Assembly: GCA_005879255.1 (NCBI GenBank)
Contig: VBKY01000043.1
Location: 1 to 30,361, forward strand
From: Deltaproteobacteria bacterium
GTDB lineage: Bacteria > Desulfobacterota_B > Binatia > UBA9968
Length of the DNA: 30,361 nucleotides
Direction: 5' to 3'
Shown: positions 6,970 through 14,769 of the stretch, piece after piece
Numbering within the stretch: position 1 is the first letter of the stretch
How the letters are laid out: every line of letters starts with the position of its first letter
Program-made: the position numbers and the translations under genes
The notes under the pieces: generated by a model
What the model was told of the DNA's origin: nothing
The model's input: the letters and a program-made list of their open reading frames with translations, nothing else
Database searches by the model: none

Positions 6970-7713
6970 ATGGAACCCGTTGACGCCAAGGCATTCGTCG
7001 ATAATCTTTATAGCGAGGTTTTCGCTCACTGGGACGATAAGATCAACCGCGGCGCTTTCATGACCCAGCTGCGTGCAGGGACGTTGCCGCTCGCTTGCCT
7101 GCGGCGTTTCTTCAAAGATTGGGGGCTTTTTTCGGTCGAAGTCGTCGCTCTGAACGCGGTTTCCTATTACGTTCATCTGCCTTTCTTTGTCGACAATTAC
7201 GATTTGTTGCCGGCCTTTTCCGACAAGATCGCTGAAGAGCTCATCGCGCCGAAACCGCCCGGCCATATTCTCATCCTGCTCGAGACCGCCGATTCACTGG
7301 GGCTCTCGAAGGAAGAATTGTTCCACGAGCCGGCCTCCGCCCCGGGCCGCGCGATCAGCGATTACTGCCGGCGGGTTTTCCAGGACGGTTCGATCCTCGA
7401 ACTTTGGGGTGCCCATGTATACGAAGAGACTCTCGGTTACTGGGCCAAACAGTGGGGCGACGCTCTCGTAAAGCATTACGGCATGAGTGAGCAACAAGCG
7501 ATCTACTTCACCGCGCATGCCGAAGCCGATCTCGTGCAGCATGAAGCCCGCATGGGACACGGCCCGCTCAATCGCATGATTCTGCAGCGTATCCTGGAAC
7601 GAGGGATGACGGCCAAAAAGCTCGGCTACGATCCCAAGTACTGCGCCTATACAATGGTCGACTTGCATGCGCTGATGGAACAACACGCCTTGGGAAATCC
7701 CTACCCATCATAG
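6970..7713 (+). CDS. TENA/PqqC/heme-oxygenase-like protein, possible di-iron oxidase
   Basis: The 247-residue, helix-rich product belongs to the heme-oxygenase-like superfamily that includes TenA, PqqC and the di-iron HDO enzymes (UndA, CADD, SznF type). Features: FFKDWGLFSVEV near residues 47-58 (PqqC-like), E89/E90 in DKIAEEL followed by H99 (PGHILIL), E152/E153 in VYEETLGYW, and H183, D187, H191 in the helix TAHAEADLVQH. This E-H-E-H-D-H order fits a di-iron HDO better than thiaminase, which uses a catalytic Cys and Tyr. The D-to-H spacing is one residue longer than I recall for CADD. The start at 6970 has a weak ribosome-binding site. No PQQ or thiamin genes are nearby. The ferritin-like gene across the divergent spacer suggests an iron-dependent oxidative step; the substrate is unknown. 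Confidence 0.7.
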   Translation: MEPVDAKAFVDNLYSEVFAHWDDKINRGAFMTQLRAGTLPLACLRRFFKDWGLFSVEVVALNAVSYYVHLPFFVDNYDLLPAFSDKIAEELIAPKPPGHILILLETADSLGLSKEELFHEPASAPGRAISDYCRRVFQDGSILELWGAHVYEETLGYWAKQWGDALVKHYGMSEQQAIYFTAHAEADLVQHEARMGHGPLNRMILQRILERGMTAKKLGYDPKYCAYTMVDLHALMEQHALGNPYPS

Positions 7714-7784
7714 ACGATCAGCATTCGACGCCTGCATCAGAGCTTGTCGGTACGCTTAAACAACGCCTGAACAGAAGTATTTTT

Positions 7785-8744
7785 ATGAATGGAGAGCACG
7801 CGACGCTGCTAAGAAGCTGGTTGGCAATCTTGGGTTTCGCCGTATTATTTTTCTTGTCAAACCAACAGCTGCTCGCACAGCTTCCTGGAAAGTGGCAGAT
7901 CCGTGCGCCCATGCCATCAGCGCGCACCGAAGTCGCCGCTGCTGCGCTTGGGGGTAAGATCTATGTCATGGGTGGCTACGACAAAGGCGGCGATCTCGTC
8001 GAGGAATACGATCCGGCGAAGGACAGCTGGCGGCAGCGTGCGCCGCTTCCCCAACCGCTGCATCATATCGGCGCCGCTGTGATGAACGGCAAGGTCTACG
8101 TCATCGGCGGTTATATCTCTGGGATCGGCGCGGTCGACACCGTTTACGAATATGATCCCGGTATGGATAAGTGGAGCGCAAAGAAGACTATGCCGACCGC
8201 GCGGGGCGCGCTGGCCGTCGGGATTATCGGCGGCAAAATATTCGCCATCGGTGGCGCGGGATCAAACGGAAAGAATACCAATGCAAACGAAGAATACGAC
8301 GCCGCGCAAGACCGGTGGACCAAACGAGCATCTTTGCCGACACCGCGAGATCATCACGCGATTGGTGTGATCGATGGCAAACTCTACGTCATCGGCGGAC
8401 GGCTCAATGGCAGGCACGACCGTAGCATCGCGGACAACGAAGTGTACGACCCGAGCACGGAGCGGTGGACTCCTCGGCCTGCCCTACCGACCGTGCGAAG
8501 CGGTATCGCCGCCGCTACGCTGAACGGCAGAATCTTTGTTTTTGGCGGTGAATCGGGTCGAGGCACACACCGGGAAGTTGAATCCTACGATCCGACAAAA
8601 AACCGCTGGGAGCGCTGGGCACCGATGCCGACGGCCCGCCACGGCCTAGGAGCAGCGGTTATTAATCAATCAATTTATGTCATCTCCGGCGGACCTCAAC
8701 CGGGCGCGACTTTTTCGTCGGCAAACGAAGTTTTTACGCCGTGA
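7785..8744 (+). CDS. Exported six-repeat Kelch beta-propeller protein
   Basis: The 319-residue product has a hydrophobic N-terminus (residues 12-30, LAILGFAVLFFLSNQQLLAQ) that looks like a signal peptide or anchor. Six Kelch repeats follow, each with a GG doublet after a hydrophobic strand (KIYVMGG, KVYVIGG, KIFAIGG, KLYVIGG, RIFVFGG, SIYVISGG), a YDP.x.D.W box and a LP.PR or MPTAR box. They would close a six-bladed propeller. Kelch propellers mediate protein or glycan binding; bacterial examples include N-acetylneuraminate epimerase, but the specific residues cannot be assigned here. It follows the TENA-like gene by 71 nt on the same strand, so a shared transcript is possible. There is no good ribosome-binding site at ATG 7785. 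Confidence 0.85.
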   Translation: MNGEHATLLRSWLAILGFAVLFFLSNQQLLAQLPGKWQIRAPMPSARTEVAAAALGGKIYVMGGYDKGGDLVEEYDPAKDSWRQRAPLPQPLHHIGAAVMNGKVYVIGGYISGIGAVDTVYEYDPGMDKWSAKKTMPTARGALAVGIIGGKIFAIGGAGSNGKNTNANEEYDAAQDRWTKRASLPTPRDHHAIGVIDGKLYVIGGRLNGRHDRSIADNEVYDPSTERWTPRPALPTVRSGIAAATLNGRIFVFGGESGRGTHREVESYDPTKNRWERWAPMPTARHGLGAAVINQSIYVISGGPQPGATFSSANEVFTP

Positions 8745-8886
8745 CGAAGGCGTTATCACCCACCGCTATTGCTAAAGCGCTTAAATGTCTCACTGCTCAA
8801 TGGTGACTTGAAATGCGCACCTCTGGTTTCGCCCGCTGATTACGCCCCGCTGCGAGTGGATTTTCCACGGGAATGGTCTCGAGCAA

Positions 8887-8916
8887 TTGACACGAGCCGA
8901 GTAACCGGCCTATAGC
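8887..8916 (+). promoter_or_regulatory. Putative sigma70-type promoter for the YtcJ-like amidohydrolase
   Basis: A perfect TTGACA (8887-8892) and TATAGC (8911-8916) are separated by 18 nt, 36 nt before the start codon at 8953. The rest of the 208-bp spacer (8745-8952) holds no gene. Confidence 0.5.
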
Positions 8917-8952
8917 CTGAATGTCCGAATTGAATTTGGAGGCACCGCGCTC

Positions 8953-10596
8953 ATGAAGTCGCGCCCGTTACCCTATCCCGATCTTATTTTATATAACGGC
9001 AGGATTCGCACCTTTACCAATGAAACTTCTACTTGCGAAGCTCTCGCCTGCGCCGGTTCACGCATTGTTGCCACCGGAAAATCGGACGACGTCCGAAGGC
9101 TTGCCGGACCCGACACTCAAGCGATCGATCTCGAAACTCGCACCGCCATTCCCGGCTTGACCGACACTCACGTTCATCTGTCAGAGAAAGGCACAGCGGA
9201 AATGGAGTTGGTCGACTGTCGTGATTTCTACGTCGGCGTGGTTTCCGTGGCGGATATCTTGCAACGACTTGCCAATGCCGCGGCCAGCGCGCCCAAGGGT
9301 TCGTGGATCGTTGCTCATGGCAGCCCAATGCAGGACTTTCGACTCAAAGACAAGCGATTTCCCGACAAGCATGATCTCGATCGAGCCGTACCGGATAACC
9401 CTGTGTCCATTTCGTTCGGCGCGCACATTACAGTCGGCAACAGTCTCGCCCTTGCAGCAGCAAAAATCACCGCCGACACTCCCGACCCGGCCGGCGGCCA
9501 CATTAAGCACGATCCGCAAACCGGCAAGCCTACGGGTGAACTCCACGAGCGGGCGCAATTAATTCTTAAAAAAGTCGCGCCGGAATTTAATTACCTGCAA
9601 CTTAAAGACGGCATCGTGTACGCGCTCAATCAATGCCTCGAACGTGGCGTGACGACGGTTCACGACATCGTCCGCTACGCCGAACCAGTGCGGGCTTATC
9701 AAGAACTCTACAAAGAAAACCGCATGCACGCGCGCGTGAGCATCTTGCCACGCGTGATCGAATCCATGATCGAATCGAAAAGCCTTATCGAGCTTGGAGT
9801 GATCACTGGGTTTGGTAATGAGTGGCTGCGCGTCGGCGGGGTCAAGATGAGCATCGACGGCGGTATCACCGGCCGCAACGCTTGTTTTTACGAACCCTAC
9901 GAGGACGACGAACATAATTACGGCATCATCCGTATCCAACAGGACGAATTGAACCATACCGTGCAGAAATGCCACGAGGCCGGACTGCGCTGCTGCGTCC
10001 ATGCGATCGGCGACCGAGCCTTCGATATGGCGCTGGATGCCTATGAAAACGCGATTGAGCATTCGCCGCGCAAAGACCACCGCCACCGCATCGAACACAT
10101 GGGTAATTGGCTATGCACACCCGAGCGGATGCAGCGCATGGTCCGCTCCGGCATCATCGCAATTCCAAATATCTCGATCGGCTATTACGTCGGTGATGCA
10201 ATTCTCGACTGCGTAGGTGAAAAGAGGCTGACCAAAGCATTTCCATTTCGTACGCTGTTGAAAAATGGTGTCACCATCGCCGGCGGCTCCGACTCGCCGG
10301 GTTACTGGCCGGTCGACCCGTTGCGCGATATCGCGGCGTGCGTATCGCGCAAGATGCGTTGGGGCGAGGTCTGGGTGCCTGAAGAACGGATTAGCGTCGG
10401 CGAAGCTTTTGCCATGCACACGACCACGGCGTCTTGGGTCGGCTTTGAAGAAAACGACAAAGGCACGCTCGAAATCGGTAAATTGGCGGATATCGCCGTG
10501 CTGGCGGAAGATCCTTTTGAAATTCAGGCTGAGAAAATCAAAGATTTGAAAGTCGAGATGACCCTGGTCGGCGGCGAGATTAAGTATCAGGCCTAA
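8953..10596 (+). CDS. YtcJ-like amidohydrolase (amidohydro_3 family)
   Basis: The 547-residue product starts at ATG 8953 with GGAGG at 8938-8942. It has the composite urease-like beta-sandwich at both ends (DLILYNGRIRTF at the start, GTLEIGKLADIAVLAEDPF at the end) around a TIM barrel. Metal-site residues visible are H73 and H75 (DTHVH), K297 in VGGVKMSIDGG, H349 in CVHAIGDRAFD, H381 in HRIEHMG, and D446 in AGGSDSP. This is the YtcJ/NfdA group, which hydrolyses amides such as N-substituted formamides or cyclic amides; the true substrate of most members is unknown. No signal peptide, so cytoplasmic. It converges on the hypothetical gene at 10611, only 14 nt away, with no terminator between them. 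Confidence 0.85.
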   Translation: MKSRPLPYPDLILYNGRIRTFTNETSTCEALACAGSRIVATGKSDDVRRLAGPDTQAIDLETRTAIPGLTDTHVHLSEKGTAEMELVDCRDFYVGVVSVADILQRLANAAASAPKGSWIVAHGSPMQDFRLKDKRFPDKHDLDRAVPDNPVSISFGAHITVGNSLALAAAKITADTPDPAGGHIKHDPQTGKPTGELHERAQLILKKVAPEFNYLQLKDGIVYALNQCLERGVTTVHDIVRYAEPVRAYQELYKENRMHARVSILPRVIESMIESKSLIELGVITGFGNEWLRVGGVKMSIDGGITGRNACFYEPYEDDEHNYGIIRIQQDELNHTVQKCHEAGLRCCVHAIGDRAFDMALDAYENAIEHSPRKDHRHRIEHMGNWLCTPERMQRMVRSGIIAIPNISIGYYVGDAILDCVGEKRLTKAFPFRTLLKNGVTIAGGSDSPGYWPVDPLRDIAACVSRKMRWGEVWVPEERISVGEAFAMHTTTASWVGFEENDKGTLEIGKLADIAVLAEDPFEIQAEKIKDLKVEMTLVGGEIKYQA

Positions 10597-10610
10597 GCGT
10601 CATCCGTCGT

Positions 10611-11153
10611 TCAACTGTTCCGGTCCACGCTGACAAAAGGCCGGTGCGCCTGTCGCTCCGACGCCAAGTTGATTTTCTTGCGTTGCTTGTAAATGTGCAG
10701 GCACAGCTCCTCAACCGTCGACGTGTGGGACTCCTTGGTTTCCCGCGCCGGCTGGACGGCCTCCCATTGGACGGTTACCGATTGAATCTTGTCTGATTGG
10801 TCTTGCCAGGAAACCCTCAGAAGCCTTCCACCTATACGATCGATGTAGTTACCGGCGAAGCGCAAAATCAAGGACAGACTGAGCAGGCTCGGAGGGCCCG
10901 CAAAAGGTTTTCGCTTTTTCCGCCCTTCCGCGTCCAGTTTTCGCAAATCTTCCGGCGAATAATGCTTTTCCACGTCCATCGCCATCGATGTGCCCCGGTT
11001 CCATGTTTGGACGATGAAATCGTCGCCGTGGGTCTTCACTTCGATCGATTTAAGGTCCATCGCCTCGAGGGACTGACCGATGCAGCGGAGAATTGAGGCA
11101 TAGCGCATCTTCACGGGCGCAGCTTCGCTTACAGTACCGTGATTCGTTTCCAT
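10611..11153 (-). CDS. Hypothetical protein, unrecognised
   Basis: I do not recognise this family. I start at ATG 11153 (180 residues: METNHGTVSEAAPVKMRYAS...); an upstream TTG at 11195 would add a short hydrophobic stretch but lacks a ribosome-binding site. The chain begins with a predicted helix (MRYASILRCIGQSLEAM), continues with beta strands (IEVKTHGDDFIVQTWN), a charged linker and SPEDLRKLDAEGRKKRKP, then a second alpha/beta part (RLLRVSWQDQSDKIQSVTVQWE) and a basic tail. Codon use looks like the neighbours. It lies downstream of the third-in-line binding protein gene (stop at 11375) on the same strand after a 221-nt gap, so it may or may not belong to that operon. Confidence 0.6.
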   Translation of the reverse strand: METNHGTVSEAAPVKMRYASILRCIGQSLEAMDLKSIEVKTHGDDFIVQTWNRGTSMAMDVEKHYSPEDLRKLDAEGRKKRKPFAGPPSLLSLSLILRFAGNYIDRIGGRLLRVSWQDQSDKIQSVTVQWEAVQPARETKESHTSTVEELCLHIYKQRKKINLASERQAHRPFVSVDRNS

Positions 11154-11374
11154 ACGACTTTCTGGCAGCAACCAGTATGCCAAGAAAACGAGCAACAGAT
11201 TCTACAATTTTCCAGTAAAGCTTGTCGCGGCTGTGCAAATTTGTCCGAGGCCACTCAATCTCGTCGCCAAATGACCGTAAAACTTTTTTGCGCAGGGGAC
11301 ATGGCCGATCGAGCTGGCCTAATGAAACCGGCGGCGGTTAAGAAACGATCAGAAGGATATGCGCGCGTTGGACG

Positions 11375-12910
11375 TCATCGAATCTTCATTTCGGCGGCAA
11401 TGATCTTTTCGTCGGGGCGAGCCTTCCAAACTACATTGCGCGCCGCACCGTAAATTTCTGCTAACGTGTAGAGCGGCACGAACGGCACATCTTCCATTAA
11501 GATCCGCCCGGCCTGCTGCAAGATTGCGACCCGTTTCTTTGGGTCGCCGGTTCTCTGTTCCTCATCGATGAGTTTGTCGAAATCCGGATTCTTATACTGA
11601 ATACGCGGAGTGACGCCGGAACGATAATATTGATCGTAAACCGTATCCGCATCTGCGGCCGGCCGGCCGACATAGTAAAACGGCAGCTTTCCGCCGTTGA
11701 CTCCTTCTTTGCCCCAGAAAATAACGAATTCCTGGGAAACCAGTTCGGTCTTGATCCCGATCTTGGCCAACTGATCGGCAATTACTTGGCAAACTTCCTT
11801 CGCCTTGGGATATCGGTCCGGCGAAAAATAGAGTTTGACGTCCGCTCCCTGTGGATAGCCGGCTTTCTCGAGCAGCCCTTTGGCCTTCTTTGGGTCGTAA
11901 GGATAGCGTTTGATCTTGGGATCGTAACCGATCACGTTCGCTCCCAGGGGTCCGTTCATGATATAGCCGTTGCCCTCATAAATATGCTTGAGGATCACCG
12001 ACGGATCGACGGCGTAATTGATCGCCTGGCGGAACAATTTATTGTCAAAGGGCTTATGGGTTACGTTCATAGCGAGAAAATACATGCGCACGCCTTCGAC
12101 CTTTTCCGCGCGCACCCGCGGATGGTTTTCGAATCGGGACAGCTCTTCGACGGGAACGTTATTGATGACATCGCCTTGTCCGGCGAGAAGTCCCGCCACC
12201 CGGCCGGCATCCTCTTTGACTCTTTTGAAAACGATCTCCTTGATCGCCGCTTTGTTGCCCCAGTAATTGTCGTGTCTGGTTAACACCAGATTGCCGTCGC
12301 GCTGCCAGCTGACGAATCTATACGGCCCGGTGCCGACCGGTTTTTGCTCGGCTGACTCGCCGCCCTGCGCTTCCATCCCCGCTTTGCTGAGAATGTAACG
12401 GTTCTGCAATCGATCGAGAAAGACCGCGTTGGGAACCTCGGTCGTGAATACGATTGTGTTATCGTCCAGCGCCTGCATTTCGGTCAGGTCGCGAAAATTG
12501 TCTTTCTGAAGACTCTGCTTATCGTTCTTGATCCGATTGATGGAGTAAATCACATCCTGTGCCGTAAACGGATTGCCGTCGTGAAAGCGAACGTTCTTGC
12601 GCAGTTTGAATAGCCATTTTTTGCCCTGGAACTCCCATGACTCGGCGAGCACGCCGTAATAAACCTTCTTTGCGTAGTCCACTTCGACCAGCGGCTCGAT
12701 CATATGGTTCCAGATGCCGTATTGGGGACTGGAACTATAAGCGTAGGGATGCAGGGTATCGAGGCTGATGCTGCTAAGAATCGTCAGCCGTTCTTTCGAC
12801 GCCGCGTAACTTGTGCGTACGATGGAATTACCGAGCAAAGCACCCAGACCGCCGAGTGCTCCTCCTTTGAGAAAATCCCTGCGCTTAATGCCCCGGCTTT
12901 TTGGACTCAT
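11375..12910 (-). CDS. Tat-exported peptide/nickel-type solute-binding protein, copy 1
   Basis: The start is ATG 12910, with GGAGG at 12916-12920 (complement); an in-frame TTG at 12922 sits inside that site. The 511-residue product has a Tat leader (KRRDFLKGGALGGLGALLG) and the SBP_bac_5 (DppA/OppA/NikA) fold: LDTLHPYAYSSSPQYGIW, VYYGVLAESWEFQGKKWLFK, VRFHDGNPFTAQDVIYSINR and GPYRFVSWQRDGNLV. It would deliver a peptide-like ligand to the DppB/DppC pair encoded upstream in the same run. It is the most distal of three tandem paralogues and clearly closest to copy 2, with which long blocks are identical; this indicates recent tandem duplication. A 251-nt spacer with two hairpins separates it from copy 2, so it may be less strongly expressed or separately initiated. 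Confidence 0.9.
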   Translation of the reverse strand: MSPKSRGIKRRDFLKGGALGGLGALLGNSIVRTSYAASKERLTILSSISLDTLHPYAYSSSPQYGIWNHMIEPLVEVDYAKKVYYGVLAESWEFQGKKWLFKLRKNVRFHDGNPFTAQDVIYSINRIKNDKQSLQKDNFRDLTEMQALDDNTIVFTTEVPNAVFLDRLQNRYILSKAGMEAQGGESAEQKPVGTGPYRFVSWQRDGNLVLTRHDNYWGNKAAIKEIVFKRVKEDAGRVAGLLAGQGDVINNVPVEELSRFENHPRVRAEKVEGVRMYFLAMNVTHKPFDNKLFRQAINYAVDPSVILKHIYEGNGYIMNGPLGANVIGYDPKIKRYPYDPKKAKGLLEKAGYPQGADVKLYFSPDRYPKAKEVCQVIADQLAKIGIKTELVSQEFVIFWGKEGVNGGKLPFYYVGRPAADADTVYDQYYRSGVTPRIQYKNPDFDKLIDEEQRTGDPKKRVAILQQAGRILMEDVPFVPLYTLAEIYGAARNVVWKARPDEKIIAAEMKIR

Positions 12911-13028
12911 TCGATCCTCCAATTTGACCGTAGTGAACTCTACCTATCTGACGGAGATATCAAGTCCAACTAGCAGCTTACTGACACTTTTTTAGACTCG
13001 CCAAAAGATCGCAAAGGCGCGCGGCCGT

Positions 13029-13101
13029 CGTGATCGTGTCGGGAAACCGTGAGTCAATGCGAGCACGATCACGCCCCACTAACACGGAAGAGGGTGGGGC
13101 G
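13029..13101 (-). repeat. Two adjacent inverted repeats between binding-protein copies 2 and 1
   Basis: A 10-bp perfect inverted repeat (CGTGATCGTG at 13029-13038, CACGATCACG at 13064-13073) abuts an 8-bp perfect one (CGCCCCAC at 13072-13079, GTGGGGCG at 13094-13101). Both fall between the stop of copy 2 and the start of copy 1. No T-run follows on the minus strand. They could form mRNA stem-loops that protect or attenuate the transcript, or be operators. Confidence 0.5.
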
Positions 13102-13161
13102 ATTGAACGCACCCTTCGACAATGCGCAGGGTAATCGGCATACGAGGGTTTCACAAGGGTG

Positions 13162-14694
13162 TTAGCGAATCTTCATATCAAAGGCCAGAACCTTTTCCTC
13201 CGGGTGCGCCTTCCAAATCACATTGCGAGCCACACCGTAGATTTCGGCTAAGGTGTACAATGGGACCAATGCCGCCTCCTCCATTAGAATGCGCCCTATT
13301 TGTTGCAGTAGCGCAACGCGCTTTTTTTGATCGCCCGTCTTATGCTGCTCGTCGATCAACCGGTCGACCTCGGCGTTTTGAAAACTGACCCGCTTAGTTC
13401 TCCCCGACCGATAATATTGGTCGTAAACCGTGTCTGCATCGATGGCTGGCCGACCAACGTAGTAGAACGGAATTTTGCCGCCATTAACACCATCCGATCC
13501 CCAGAAGATGGCGAATTCTTGAGAGACGAGCTCGGTCCTTACGCCGGCCTTGGCGAGTTGATCCGCGATGACCTGGCAGACTTCTTTTGCCTTGGGATAA
13601 CGATCCGGCGAAAAATAAAGTTTCACTTCCAAGCCATTGGCGAAGCCTGCTTTTGTAATTAGCTCCTTGGCTTTCTTCGGGTCGTAGGGATAGCGCTTGA
13701 TCTTGGGATCGTAGCCGATCACGTTGGCGCCGAGCGGCCCGCTCATCACATACCCATTGCCTTCGTAGATATGCTTAATCACGACGGTGGGATCAACGGC
13801 GTAGTTGAAGGCCTGGCGCACGAACTTGTTGTCAAACGGCTTGTGGGTGACGTTCATCGCCAAGAAATACATTCGTAGCCCTTCGACTTTTTCGGCACGC
13901 AGCCGCGGATGTTTGTCCAAGCGAGCGATCTCTTCCACCGGAACATTGTTGACCACGTCGCCCTGTCCGGCGAGCAGGCCGGATATCCTCGTCGCATCCT
14001 CGCCGACTTTTTTTAGGACGACTTCTTTGATATCAACTTTCGGCCCCCAATAATTGTCGTTGCGCGTCATGACGAGATTGCCGTCGCGTTGCCAGCTCAC
14101 AAACTTATACGGCCCGGTGCCGATCGCGTGTTGATCGACGTCATCGCCGTATTTCTCCGCTGCGCTCTTGCTGACGATAAAACGATTTTGTAACCGGTCG
14201 AGCATAACGGCGTTCGGCACCGCGGTCGTGAAGACCACGGTATTATCATCAGGAGCTTGAATTTCCGTTAGATCGTCGAAATTGGACTTCTGCAGGCTCC
14301 TCTTGTCGTTTCTTATGCGGTTGACCGAATGGACCACGTCCTGCGCGGTAAACGGCGAGCCATCGTGGAAATGAATCCCTTTTCTCAGGCGAAACACCCA
14401 GGTGTTCCCCTGAAATTTCCACGACTCGGCGAGCACGCCGTAATAATCCTTGCGCGCATAGTTGATCTCGACCAGAGGCTCGATCATGTGTTGCCAGATG
14501 CCGTACTGCGGGCCGGAGCTGTGGGCGTAGGGATGAAGCGTGTCCAAGCCGATGCTGCTGAGAATCATCAGCCGTTCTTTGGACGCCGACCAACCGAGGC
14601 GCGGCAAGGCCGCGCCCGTAAACGCACTCAGACCCGCAAGAACACTTTGTTTGAGAAAAGTTCTTCGTTTGATTCCAGCCTTGTCCAAACCCAT
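13162..14694 (-). CDS. Tat-exported peptide/nickel-type solute-binding protein, copy 2
   Basis: ATG 14694 with GGAGG four bases before it gives 510 residues. The Tat leader is KRRTFLKQSVLAGLSAFTG. The body is SBP_bac_5 with the same landmarks as copy 1: LDTLHPYAHSSGPQYGIW, DYYGVLAESWKFQGNTWVFR, IHFHDGSPFTAQDVVHSVNR, GPYKFVSWQRDGNLVMTR, and a shared C-terminal VPLYTLAEIYGVARNV. By eye it matches copy 1 over most positions and copy 3 less closely. The ligand lobes differ at scattered positions, consistent with paralogues tuned to related ligands. It is separated from copy 3 by 75 nt. Confidence 0.9.
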   Translation of the reverse strand: MGLDKAGIKRRTFLKQSVLAGLSAFTGAALPRLGWSASKERLMILSSIGLDTLHPYAHSSGPQYGIWQHMIEPLVEINYARKDYYGVLAESWKFQGNTWVFRLRKGIHFHDGSPFTAQDVVHSVNRIRNDKRSLQKSNFDDLTEIQAPDDNTVVFTTAVPNAVMLDRLQNRFIVSKSAAEKYGDDVDQHAIGTGPYKFVSWQRDGNLVMTRNDNYWGPKVDIKEVVLKKVGEDATRISGLLAGQGDVVNNVPVEEIARLDKHPRLRAEKVEGLRMYFLAMNVTHKPFDNKFVRQAFNYAVDPTVVIKHIYEGNGYVMSGPLGANVIGYDPKIKRYPYDPKKAKELITKAGFANGLEVKLYFSPDRYPKAKEVCQVIADQLAKAGVRTELVSQEFAIFWGSDGVNGGKIPFYYVGRPAIDADTVYDQYYRSGRTKRVSFQNAEVDRLIDEQHKTGDQKKRVALLQQIGRILMEEAALVPLYTLAEIYGVARNVIWKAHPEEKVLAFDMKIR

Positions 14695-14769
14695 CGTGCC
14701 TCCAGGTTCAGAGTTTGCAAATCGAGCAATAGCGAAAAAATTTTCAGCGCAGCCGCCGCAAGGGATTGC

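Noticed and set aside
8745..8952. tRNA or small RNA in the spacers
   Set aside because: I looked in the main gaps (728-1141, 5635-5885, 8745-8952, 21781-22036, 28593-28882) for cloverleaf arms and TTCGA loops in proper context and found none.
11630..12283. Plus-strand open frame of 217 codons
   Set aside because: Antisense to binding-protein copy 1; similar antisense frames occur at matching places in copies 2 and 3, as expected from shared coding sequence.
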